From an uncultured Alistipes sp. (GTDB taxonomy: Bacteria > Bacteroidota > Bacteroidia > Bacteroidales > Rikenellaceae): 21,446 bases of DNA. The DNA is taken from contig CALDPX010000025.1 of NCBI GenBank assembly GCA_937911745.1, forward strand, positions 1 through 21,446, read 5' to 3'. Within the stretch, counting starts at the first letter, position 1, and each line of letters begins with the position of its first letter. A program made the position numbers and the translations under genes. Below the pieces are notes generated by a model. That model worked only from the letters and a program-made list of their open reading frames with translations. It made no database searches and was not told the origin of the DNA. This document shows, piece by piece, positions 14,467 to 21,446 of the stretch.

Positions 14467-15785
14467 TTGTAGAGTGTCTGGCGTGTAATGCCGAGCTGCT
14501 GTGCCACCTGCGAGAGGTTACCACCGCACTGGGCGATAGCATTGGCGATGGTCTGTCGCTCCATCTCTTCGAGTGTCTGGCTCTCGTTCAGTGGGCGTTG
14601 CGAAGTGTGCAGCTCGAGGTGGTCGGGCGAGATAATATCGCCATCGCACATAATCACAGCCTTCTCAATGGTATTCTGCAACTCTCGGATATTACCCTCC
14701 CACAGGTGATTTTTGAGCTTCTCCGCTGCTTCGATAGAGAGCATCAACCCCGCTTTGCCATACTTCTGTGAGTAGCGTTCGATAAATCGCTCGGCAAGGG
14801 GAACAATATCCTCCTTGCGGTTACGCAGGGGCGGAATATGAATATGTATGGTGTTGATGCGGAAGAGCAAATCCTGTCGGAACTCGCCCTTGGCAACCGC
14901 CTCATGTAGGTCACGGTTGGTTGCCGAGATTAGGCGAATATCTACGGGCGTAGCTTCGTTTGCTCCGAGGCGTGTTACGGCACGATTTTGCAGCACAGCG
15001 AGCATCTTGGCTTGCAGGTGTAGTGGCAAGTTGCCAATCTCATCCATAAAGAGCGTTGAGCCGTTGGCGGTCTCGAACTTTCCCTCTCGGTCGGTACGAG
15101 CATCGGTAAAAGCACCTTTGGTATGACCAAACAGCTCGCTCTCAAAGAGCGTATCAGGAATAGCACCCATATCGAGCGACACCATAGCCTTGCGACAGCG
15201 TGCCGACTGGCGGTGAATCTCACGCGCAAGCACCTCCTTACCCGTGCCATTCTCACCCGTAAGCAGTATGTTGGCATCGGTAATTGCCACACGCTCAACC
15301 ATCTGCCGTACACGCTTCATCTCCGCACTCTCGCCCCAATACATCTCAGTCTGCAGCTCGGCGGCCTGCATCTTGGTTGGCTTCTTCGTTTTACCCTTGG
15401 CTGCCTTATAGGCATTTTGGAGTGTGGCAATCAGCTTGGCATTATCCCAAGGCTTAACGACAAAGTCGAAAGCACCCTCCTTCATCGCACGCACCGCCAA
15501 CTCAATATCGGCATACGCAGTAAAGAGTACAACCTTTGTTTCGGGGAATTTCGCCAGCACCTCTTTAAGCCAGTAGAGTCCCTCGTTACCGGTATTGATG
15601 CCTGCGTGGAAATTCATATCGAGAAGCACTACATCGGGTCGCTCCTTTTGTAGTGTGGTAATAAGCGCATTGGGTGATGGCAAAGTAACAATCTCCTCAA
15701 AGACTCCATCGCACAGCAATCTCACCGCCGAGAGTATCGAACGGTTATCATCAACAATCAATATCTTGCCTACTGTCTTTGCCAT
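14442..15785 (-). CDS. NtrC-family sigma-54-dependent response regulator
   Basis: The 447-aa protein has three domains. The receiver (1-120) has acidic Asp12/Asp13, phospho-acceptor Asp56 in LLDMNF and Lys111 in VVKPWD. The AAA+ domain (about 150-385) has Walker A GENGTGKE (177-184), GHTKGAFTDA (220-229), Walker B TLFMDEIGNLP (244-254) and an arginine-finger region RQDLLFRIN. A Fis-type helix-turn-helix ends the protein (GGNLSQVAQQLGITRQTLYN). The sigma-54 contact loop reads GAFTDA instead of GAFTGA. Predicted role: enhancer-binding activator phosphorylated by the kinase two genes downstream. The likely target is the tolC operon, which has a sigma-54 element and a palindrome. It is first in a three-gene operon; its TGA overlaps the copied kinase GTG. 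Confidence 0.93.
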   Translation of the reverse strand: MAKTVGKILIVDDNRSILSAVRLLCDGVFEEIVTLPSPNALITTLQKERPDVVLLDMNFHAGINTGNEGLYWLKEVLAKFPETKVVLFTAYADIELAVRAMKEGAFDFVVKPWDNAKLIATLQNAYKAAKGKTKKPTKMQAAELQTEMYWGESAEMKRVRQMVERVAITDANILLTGENGTGKEVLAREIHRQSARCRKAMVSLDMGAIPDTLFESELFGHTKGAFTDARTDREGKFETANGSTLFMDEIGNLPLHLQAKMLAVLQNRAVTRLGANEATPVDIRLISATNRDLHEAVAKGEFRQDLLFRINTIHIHIPPLRNRKEDIVPLAERFIERYSQKYGKAGLMLSIEAAEKLKNHLWEGNIRELQNTIEKAVIMCDGDIISPDHLELHTSQRPLNESQTLEEMERQTIANAIAQCGGNLSQVAQQLGITRQTLYNKIKRYGL

Positions 15786-15806
15786 ATTTACCTATTTCTA
15801 TTTCGT

Positions 15807-15819
15807 CACCAACTTGGTG
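15807..15819. repeat. 13-bp palindrome in regulator leader
   Basis: CACCAACTTGGTG is perfectly palindromic about a central C. It lies between the regulator's promoter and start codon, within the expected 5' leader, so it could be an operator or a small RNA hairpin. No second copy was seen in the window. Confidence 0.35.
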
Positions 15820-15846
15820 TCGAATTTCCCTTCAAAATTTCCTTCA

Positions 15847-15878
15847 CAAAATTACATCAAAAACGCCGAGTGTCCAAA
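15847..15878 (-). promoter_or_regulatory. Bacteroides housekeeping promoter of the regulator operon
   Basis: The minus strand reads TTTG (15875-15878), a 20-nt spacer, then TAATTTTG (15847-15854). Both elements and the spacing match the consensus TTTG-N19-21-TAnnTTTG. The leader to the ATG at 15785 would be about 55 nt. This makes the regulator, peptidase and kinase one transcription unit. Confidence 0.7.
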
Positions 15879-15920
15879 CCTTTTACACCGATTGTCGTTT
15901 CTGTAAGCCTAATACGAATG

Positions 15921-17189
15921 TTACCTCACGATAAAATACATCTCCCGAAAGTTAATTATCAACCTCTTAAATTCTACGGGAGGTACAGCGCCTAATGTTG
16001 CGTCAAAGGGTATACCCATCAACTCCGAGTGAGGCATATCCTCAATCATATAGAGACTATTCATCTTGCCTGTTTTATCTCCGACGGTGAGCTCAATTAG
16101 TGGCAAAATGGCGTATTTGAGTTTGCGGGTTTTGCCTGTTGCTGTCTTTCCACGCTTACGGCCGTGCTTACTTGTCGCTGGTAGCTGGTCACGATGCGCA
16201 TTGTAGAAATGTGGCTCTATGGATGACTTATTACTACCCGTATCCCAAAGTATCGTTGTGGGAAGTACATCTATTTTTGCTTGAATGTATGGTACCTTAT
16301 TAAACATAAGGTTTCGAGGGGTATTGGGTAATATGTCATACTGAGATCTCAAATGCAACCTACAATGCTCGTAGTCCAATTCAATTTCGGGGAAGAGACA
16401 CAACATATCGTTGCCGAGAATCATACTGCAATCCGTCACACCAACCGCCCTTAGTGGTAGTACAGCACACACAACATTAACATATTTGGCATCACCAAGT
16501 TGCAATGTATCGAGTAGTGTTAGAGGACATCGTGTTTCGTTGAATTGTATAGAGTCAGCTGATATATTCAATTCCAACTGTTGTGCTAACTCTCTATCTA
16601 TGACTGTTATCTGACTTGCCGAGTCGAGCATCGCACCAAACCTCTTTTTGCCGCTTTCTGCCGAGAATTTTAGTTGCTCGTCCTCAACAATGAAGGGTAT
16701 CTCATAATCTACCTCTGTATTCGCTACCGACATTCGTGGTCGCTGCGATTTGAGGCCGAAAAGCACGACATTGGTTTCGTATGCAGTTCGCGTTCCATCG
16801 TCCATATATCCTCCTGCTTGTGTTAGTAGGCTTGTGCAAATACCATGAGCAGCTTCAAAGTGTCCGAGCTTGGCTAAGTTGTCGGACATCATCCAAAACA
16901 ATGAGAAGACATTGCCCCCCATCTGCGCATTGTGCTCTTCGTAGATACGCTGAATTTTCTCAACTGCCCCTGCCGGGTTGTTAAAGTTATGGTCAAGCAG
17001 TGCCTCGGAGAACAATCGCATATAATCACTTAGACTATCGGCTGTACTCTCGTAGAGGTCTCTTACTTCAAACCAGTCGCCACGAGCGATGGCCTCGCCG
17101 ATAACATTGTCGTACGTGTTCTCTTGGGCTATGACACCTTGCATCAAAAGAACACCAAACAGCATACCTATAATCTTGCGAATAACCAT
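15921..17189 (-). CDS. Secreted two-lobed retropepsin-like aspartyl protease
   Basis: The 422-aa protein has a signal peptide (MVIRKIIGMLFGVLLMQGVI, cleaved near AQ). Next comes a helical, TPR-like region (about 25-150: GDWFEVRDLYES, LAKLGHFEAAHGICTSLL). Two retropepsin-like halves follow. The first has FGAMLDSASQITVIDREL, with Asp189 in DSAS where DTG is usual, and ILGNDMLCLFPEIELDYEHC. The second has ILWDTGSNKSSIEPHF with a standard DTGS (Asp316) and MGIPFDATLGAVPPVEF. Two half-sites in one chain could form a pepsin-like active site without dimerisation. Predicted place: periplasm or cell surface. A basic linker KHGRKRGKTATGKTRKLK (341-358) lies in the second lobe. It runs divergently from tolC with its own promoter. 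Confidence 0.82.
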   Translation of the reverse strand: MVIRKIIGMLFGVLLMQGVIAQENTYDNVIGEAIARGDWFEVRDLYESTADSLSDYMRLFSEALLDHNFNNPAGAVEKIQRIYEEHNAQMGGNVFSLFWMMSDNLAKLGHFEAAHGICTSLLTQAGGYMDDGTRTAYETNVVLFGLKSQRPRMSVANTEVDYEIPFIVEDEQLKFSAESGKKRFGAMLDSASQITVIDRELAQQLELNISADSIQFNETRCPLTLLDTLQLGDAKYVNVVCAVLPLRAVGVTDCSMILGNDMLCLFPEIELDYEHCRLHLRSQYDILPNTPRNLMFNKVPYIQAKIDVLPTTILWDTGSNKSSIEPHFYNAHRDQLPATSKHGRKRGKTATGKTRKLKYAILPLIELTVGDKTGKMNSLYMIEDMPHSELMGIPFDATLGAVPPVEFKRLIINFREMYFIVR

Positions 17190-17235
17190 AGTATTACCAA
17201 TATATCGCCTATAAACTTTGCAACTTTTCTTTTTA

Positions 17236-17265
17236 CAAAGTTACAACAAAATTGGGCTGTGTCAA
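17236..17265 (-). promoter_or_regulatory. Promoter of the aspartyl protease gene
   Basis: On the minus strand TTG (17263-17265) is followed after 19 nt by TAACTTTG (17236-17243), matching the Bacteroides -33/-7 pattern. An inverted repeat TGTGT-N9-ACACA (17258-17276) overlaps the -33 element and could be a regulator site. Confidence 0.6.
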
Positions 17266-17281
17266 TATATCACACACCGAT

Positions 17282-17298
17282 TGTCTAATTATTAGACA
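17282..17298. promoter_or_regulatory. 17-bp perfect palindrome, likely activator (UAS) site
   Basis: TGTCTAATTATTAGACA has two 8-bp arms around a central T. Its centre is about 90 bp upstream of the expected sigma-54 start of tolC, the usual distance for an NtrC-type enhancer site, and beyond the -33 of the divergent protease. The 12-mer ACACCGATTGTC that overlaps its left side (17274-17285) recurs upstream of the regulator operon (15885-15896). Confidence 0.6.
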
Positions 17299-17353
17299 CA
17301 TTTATTCTACAGGTGCGCTGTGCAAATCTTTATGGTTCAAGTGGTTGGATATT

Positions 17354-17370
17354 TTGGCACACCTTTGGCA
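17354..17370 (+). promoter_or_regulatory. Sigma-54 promoter of the tolC operon
   Basis: TTGGCACACCTTTGGCA carries TTGGCAC (-24) and TGGCA (-12) with the invariant GG-N10-GC spacing (GG 17356-17357, GC 17368-17369). The consensus is TTGGCACGNNNNTTGCW. Transcription would begin near 17381, some 17 nt before the ATG. An overlapping TTGGCACG at 17365-17372 has a perfect -24 but its GC is one base out of register. Confidence 0.72.
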
Positions 17371-17397
17371 CGACTCTGAGCAAAACGCAAAAACATT

Positions 17398-18720
17398 ATG
17401 AAAAGACTACTAATACTATTTGCAGTGTCTAATTTTTTGACACTTGTGTGCGTAGCACAGCCTCTCACAATAGATGATTGTATGCGCTATGCCGTTGAGA
17501 ACTCCGTTAGCGTAGGACAAAAGCAGCTTGCCCACGACGATAGCAAAACCAATTACAGCGAGGCTGTTGCCTCCCTATTCCCTGCCGTTAATGGCTCGGT
17601 GGGTGGTGCTGTGAACTTTGGTCGTGGTATCGACCCCGCAACAAACGCCTACACCAATGTAACCACATTTAGTAACTCCTACGGCATCAGTGGCTCGATG
17701 ACCCTCTTCGATGGTTTGCAGAGCATAAACACCGTGCGAGCTATGAAGGTGGCACGCCAGAGGGGTGCTGTCGATACTGAGATAGCCCGTGATGAGGTGG
17801 CTATGCAGACCCTCTCGGCATATATGGATGTAGTTTACTACACCGAGGCGGCAACGATTGCCCGTGAGCAGTTGGAGGCATCACGTCGCACCTTGGAGCT
17901 TGTGCGCCGACAGTTTGATCTCGGCACTAAGAGTGCTGCCGATGTGGCGGAGATAGAGTCGCAAGAGGCGAACTACGACTATCTCTTAACCACCGAGGAG
18001 AACAACCTTGCCCTTGCCTATATTAAGTTACGTGAGGTGATGAACTACCCGCAGGGCGAGAAGTTGGAGATTGTAACCGACATCGACTTGGAGGCGTTGC
18101 CTACTGCCACATCGGAGCAGGCGTTGCTCGACTACGCTTTGGCGAACAACCCAAAGATTATCTCCAGCCGCCACGCCACCGAGCAGAGCCGCCTGAACCT
18201 CGCAAAGGCGAAAGGGGCTTACTCGCCCTCGCTCTACCTCTATGGCGGTTACAATACGAGCTACTACATCGACTTCGATAATAAGGCGGCTTACGACCCC
18301 TTTGGTACGCAGTTCCGCAACAACCGAGGTGGATATATCCAACTCTCGCTCTCTATTCCCATTTTTAATGGCCTCAGCGCACGCTCATCAAAGCGTAGAG
18401 CTGCCAATGCCTACCGCTCGGCACAGTTGGAGCAGGTAGCCATAGAGCGAGCCGTGGAGAGCGAGGTGTCGCAGACTTGGCAGCAGATGCAGGGCTTCGG
18501 CAAGCAGTATGTGCAGGGGCAGAAGAAGGTCTCGGCAGCACAACTCGCCTACGACGGTGCAGAGCGCAAGTTTGAGAATGGCTTAATCTCCGCTCTCGAC
18601 CTCCAAACCGCCGCCAACACCTTGTTGCAAGCCAAGTCGGACAAACTCCGTGCAAGATTGCAATATATCGTCAAGAGCCGAATGGTCGATTACTACAACG
18701 GAATGCCGCTGATTAGATAA
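17398..18720 (+). CDS. TolC-family outer-membrane efflux channel
   Basis: The 440-aa protein starts with a signal peptide (MKRLLILFAVSNFLTLVCVA, cleaved before QPLT). It shows the family's internal repeat of long helices and strands: LTIDDCMRYAVENSVSV at the start of repeat 1, TLELVRRQFDLGTKSAADVA in its middle helices, ALANNPKIISSRHATEQSRL opening repeat 2, and YDGAERKFENGLISALDLQT near the end, mirroring FDLGTKSAADV. It would form a trimeric channel across the outer membrane and periplasm for the HlyD-type adaptor encoded two genes on. It is first in the operon, under the sigma-54 element. G+C is higher than in the left island, with codon use like its neighbours to the right. Confidence 0.92.
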   Translation: MKRLLILFAVSNFLTLVCVAQPLTIDDCMRYAVENSVSVGQKQLAHDDSKTNYSEAVASLFPAVNGSVGGAVNFGRGIDPATNAYTNVTTFSNSYGISGSMTLFDGLQSINTVRAMKVARQRGAVDTEIARDEVAMQTLSAYMDVVYYTEAATIAREQLEASRRTLELVRRQFDLGTKSAADVAEIESQEANYDYLLTTEENNLALAYIKLREVMNYPQGEKLEIVTDIDLEALPTATSEQALLDYALANNPKIISSRHATEQSRLNLAKAKGAYSPSLYLYGGYNTSYYIDFDNKAAYDPFGTQFRNNRGGYIQLSLSIPIFNGLSARSSKRRAANAYRSAQLEQVAIERAVESEVSQTWQQMQGFGKQYVQGQKKVSAAQLAYDGAERKFENGLISALDLQTAANTLLQAKSDKLRARLQYIVKSRMVDYYNGMPLIR

Positions 18721-18804
18721 AAGTCCTACATCCCTGAAGGTCGTGATTAGTGAATTTAGGGAGATTAAGGAATTTAGTGAATGACAATAATAAAACTAAA
18801 CGAT

Positions 18805-21132
18805 ATGAAGAACTTATTTGTAATTTTGTTAGCACTTTGCTCTATGAGCGCAGCTATGGCTCAGAGTATTTCGGGGCGTGCGGTTAATGAAAACAACGAG
18901 CCTATGCCCTATGTTAGCGTAGTTTTGCAGAACAGTGAGGACTCATCGTATGTGGGTGGCATAGCTACTAACGGCAATGGCGAATTTACCCTCAATGCTG
19001 AAAATGGCGTTGAGTATCAGTTACAAGTGTCATACATTGGTTACAAGAGTGTGACGATGAATTGTCAAGTGGGTAATGTTGGAACAATCGTTATGAAAGT
19101 AGACAATACGATGGTTGATGAGGTGAGCGTCGTAGCATCACGCACCCAGCACGATGCAAGTGGCTACACCGTAAATCTTCGCTCGTCAGAGATAATAAAG
19201 GGGAAACAGACATCTGATGCCTTAGCATTTCTGCCTGGCGTAACACTCAAAGACGGTGGCTACGAAATCAATGGCCTGCCCGTAAGTGAGATCTATATTG
19301 ATGGCGTTAAACTCGCATCATCCGATGAGTTGAAAACCATCCCTGCAGATATGGTTGATAAGGTAAAAATAAACTATTTGGCTGGTAGCAATCAAAATGC
19401 TGCGATGACAGGTGGCACAATACATATCTCGCTACGTCAGCCTCCTCAGGGTGGTTATTATGGCGCAGTGGTTGGTGGCTCGTCGTGTCACTTTACTAAA
19501 GGTTTCGAGGATGCCTATCTTAATGGAATCATCTACTATCGTTATAAGAACCTAAGTGTTTATGACAACCTCTCAATGGGATATTATCAGCCCAAGGAGA
19601 GTGCCGAGCAGACAACTTGGAATATGGTAAATGGCGACGTATCTATTATTGAGCAGGAGAGCATTGGCGAGAGTTATAACATTGTTAATCGTCTAAGTCT
19701 TACGCAGCAAATCAACGATAGGCACTCAATAGGCGGTAGTTACTATATTGCCACAAATAAGATTTGGAGCGACAATATGTCATGGAATAGTGCCGATGTC
19801 CTCCTCTCGCAGATAAACAACTACAACAATTATCTCCTTCAGGAGGGTACATTGAAATATAATGCCACACTCGGCAAGCGTGGAACTACTATGGAGGTTG
19901 TAGGCGACTATTTCAACCGTCACGCAGACAACAAGACAGATTATCTAACAATAAGCGATGGCGCATCAACTGAGTCAGAGGATGAGACATCGTTGAATAT
20001 GTACAAACTATCTATTGACTTTACCGACCCCCTTAGCCAAAAGGCTGTGCTGAAGTATGGCGCATCGGTGCAGTATATCACACAAGATTATGCTCCAACA
20101 CTTGCAGAAACAGGCTTCTCTGACCGTTTCCAGACGAGCCTTATTCCTACACGCACAACGGGTCTAACGCCTTTGGCTTATGTCTCGGCTATGGGTCAAG
20201 TGTGGAAGATGCGATATAACGTAGGCGTCAACTTCCAGATAAATAATATCGGCTACGAGACAATGGATGATGGCGCAAAGGCGAAAAATATGCAGTGGGG
20301 AATTAACCCTATGCTTCAGATGATGATGCCTCTTGACAAAAATGGCAAGCACGCCATAATGATTAACTACAAGCGCACGCTCGATGATATACCTTATGCA
20401 GCTATCTCGTCAACTGTACGCTGGAGCGATCCATATAACTACACCGTAGGCAATCCCAATTTGAAATCGCCTGTGGGTGATATGGTTATGGTTAGTGCAT
20501 CGTTGTTTCACAATATGTTGAATATTACTGGTATGTACGCCCACGAAAGCAACTCAATACACTGGGAGACACTGCAGAGTGAAACCGACCCTGAGGTATT
20601 CTACACAATGCCTGTAAACCTCGCATCAAACAATTTTTATGGTCTTGGTGTAGAGTTTAACTGGCAACCTATTAAACCTTGGACAATGAAACTCTCAAGT
20701 CGTTTTACACTCCTCAAAGAGAATGCAACAATGGGTGGTGTACACTACGACAACCTACGATTCCGCCAGTACTATACAATGAATAATACATTCAGTTTTA
20801 ATCACGGTTGGGGAGGTATGTTAAATATGATGTTCGAGCCTACATTTAAGTCATTCGACCGCACATACCACGCAGTATATGCTGTAAATGGGCAGATATA
20901 TAAAAACTTGTGCAAAGATAAGTTGCAGATTACCTTGTCATTCACAGCTCTCGGCAATCGTCGTAAGATGGATCGATATATTGACGATATAATGATTACA
21001 GACCGCTACACACAGCCAGTACAGAATATTGGTCTGCAGATCGTATGGCGATTCTCAGGGGGCAAGAGCGTAAATGTACAAGCTGTCGAGAGTGGCTCAC
21101 AGAGTTTCAACGAGATTAGAGATAATAGATAA
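18805..21132 (+). CDS. Outer-membrane beta-barrel (TonB-receptor-like) protein
   Basis: I start at ATG 18805 because MKNLFVILLALCSMSAAMAQ is a clean signal peptide; ATG 18781 would add eight residues before it. The mature protein (total 775 aa) begins with a CarboxypepD_reg-like beta-sandwich (about 22-100: SGRAVNENNEPMPYVSVVLQ). A plug-like region follows (about 108-208: ALAFLPGVTLKDGGYEINGL, IYIDGVKL), then a long beta-barrel of alternating aromatic strands. This is the layout of the OMP_b-brl_3 type rather than a full SusC (about 1000 aa). Lying between a TolC-family and an HlyD-type gene, it may act with the efflux complex or import a related ligand; this is inferred from position. The 84-bp gap after tolC shows no terminator. 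Confidence 0.85.
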   Translation: MKNLFVILLALCSMSAAMAQSISGRAVNENNEPMPYVSVVLQNSEDSSYVGGIATNGNGEFTLNAENGVEYQLQVSYIGYKSVTMNCQVGNVGTIVMKVDNTMVDEVSVVASRTQHDASGYTVNLRSSEIIKGKQTSDALAFLPGVTLKDGGYEINGLPVSEIYIDGVKLASSDELKTIPADMVDKVKINYLAGSNQNAAMTGGTIHISLRQPPQGGYYGAVVGGSSCHFTKGFEDAYLNGIIYYRYKNLSVYDNLSMGYYQPKESAEQTTWNMVNGDVSIIEQESIGESYNIVNRLSLTQQINDRHSIGGSYYIATNKIWSDNMSWNSADVLLSQINNYNNYLLQEGTLKYNATLGKRGTTMEVVGDYFNRHADNKTDYLTISDGASTESEDETSLNMYKLSIDFTDPLSQKAVLKYGASVQYITQDYAPTLAETGFSDRFQTSLIPTRTTGLTPLAYVSAMGQVWKMRYNVGVNFQINNIGYETMDDGAKAKNMQWGINPMLQMMMPLDKNGKHAIMINYKRTLDDIPYAAISSTVRWSDPYNYTVGNPNLKSPVGDMVMVSASLFHNMLNITGMYAHESNSIHWETLQSETDPEVFYTMPVNLASNNFYGLGVEFNWQPIKPWTMKLSSRFTLLKENATMGGVHYDNLRFRQYYTMNNTFSFNHGWGGMLNMMFEPTFKSFDRTYHAVYAVNGQIYKNLCKDKLQITLSFTALGNRRKMDRYIDDIMITDRYTQPVQNIGLQIVWRFSGGKSVNVQAVESGSQSFNEIRDNR

Positions 21133-21151
21133 TGATAAAAACTCAAACAAT

Positions 21152-21446
21152 ATGGATATCAAATTAGAGAAGAAAACGGGCTTAAAAGCAGTTTTTCAAA
21201 AGAAAAACCTTGTGTGGGTTGGTGTGGTCGCACTTATTGGCTTTATCGGCTGGTTAGTGTTGCGTGATAACTCCTCGACCTTGCGTGTCGATGCGGGGCT
21301 TGTCAATATCGCCACCGTTGAGCAGGGCGAGTTTAACGACTATGTGCGCCTTACGGGTAGCGTTCAGCCGATGACTACCGTCCAGTTGTCCCCCCTCGAG
21401 TCGGGCGTTGTGGAGCGTATCGTTGCCGAGGAGGGCACGCAAGTTA
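21152..21446 (+). CDS. HlyD/RND-type periplasmic adaptor, N-terminal part
   Basis: The gene is cut by the right edge; 98 codons are visible from ATG 21152. MDIKLEKKTGLKAVFQKKN is followed by one membrane helix (LVWVGVVALIGFIGWLVL, about residues 20-37). Then come VNIATVEQGEFNDYVRLTGS and VQLSPLESGVVERIVAEEGT, the barrel-to-lipoyl-domain segment of membrane-fusion proteins where SGxVxxxxxxEGxxV is conserved. It would link an inner-membrane transporter, probably an ABC permease of MacB type encoded just beyond the window, to the TolC-family channel. It starts 19 nt after the beta-barrel gene's stop, so it is in the same operon. Confidence 0.85.
   Translation, partial: MDIKLEKKTGLKAVFQKKNLVWVGVVALIGFIGWLVLRDNSSTLRVDAGLVNIATVEQGEFNDYVRLTGSVQPMTTVQLSPLESGVVERIVAEEGTQV

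Noticed and set aside
15123..15653. 176-codon open frame on the plus strand.
   Set aside because: It is antisense to the sigma-54 regulator, whose motifs are complete, and has no domain or start signal.
18721..18780. Short repeated TTAGTGAATTTA / GAATTTAGTGAAT words before the beta-barrel gene.
   Set aside because: They are too short and AT-rich to claim a regulatory repeat; probably a chance or slippage product.
1..21446. CRISPR array, tRNA or rRNA gene.
   Set aside because: No regularly spaced repeats, no tRNA cloverleaf with CCA-side features and no rRNA core sequence were seen on either strand.

Overview
The window comes from a member of the Bacteroidota, most likely a gut Bacteroidales. 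The support is gene content (CFI-box protein, KAP NTPase, AbiE-like pair, CarboxypepD_reg/OMP_b-brl outer-membrane protein, NtrC-type regulator next to a TolC/HlyD efflux operon) and several promoter matches to the Bacteroides-type consensus TTTG-N19-21-TAnnTTTG. No rRNA, tRNA or CRISPR array was seen, and no gene-free stretch exceeds 300 bases.

Region A (1-11752) is an AT-rich accessory or defence-like island that continues off the left edge. It holds: (i) the C-terminal half of an Eco57I/type IIG-like restriction-methylase; (ii) a 98-aa CFI-box protein bracketed by two hairpins with the same arms; (iii) a leftward operon abiEi-like, abiEii-like, (possible 22-aa ORF), membrane-anchored KAP NTPase, 72-aa protein, ending at the second hairpin; (iv) a divergent rightward run hipB-like, hipA-like, DUF2971, DUF4365-like nuclease fold, and a 324-aa unknown protein, with gaps of 6 and 8 nt, then 19 nt, then a 4-nt overlap; (v) a promoter-to-terminator unit of about 190 bp without a long ORF, probably a small structured RNA or leader; (vi) the C-terminal stub of a tyrosine recombinase, marking the edge of a mobile element.

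Region B (11776-21446) has higher G+C and looks like resident chromosome. A sigma-54 response regulator and its histidine kinase once appear to have been directly adjacent, with stop and start overlapping. A secreted M1-like metallopeptidase gene now sits between them, flanked by 69-bp direct repeats made of the regulator's 3' end plus the kinase's 5' end. Upstream lies a secreted two-lobed retropepsin-like aspartyl protease. Divergent from it runs an envelope/efflux operon: TolC-family channel, outer-membrane beta-barrel protein, HlyD-type adaptor (cut by the right edge).

How the parts may work together: the tolC upstream region carries a sigma-54 type -24/-12 element (GG-N10-GC) and, about 90 bp upstream of the expected start, a perfect 17-bp palindrome suited to an NtrC-type activator. 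The neighbouring regulator-kinase pair therefore probably controls the efflux operon. The regulator operon itself has a good match to the Bacteroides housekeeping promoter. All functional statements are from reading motifs by eye; no database search was run.
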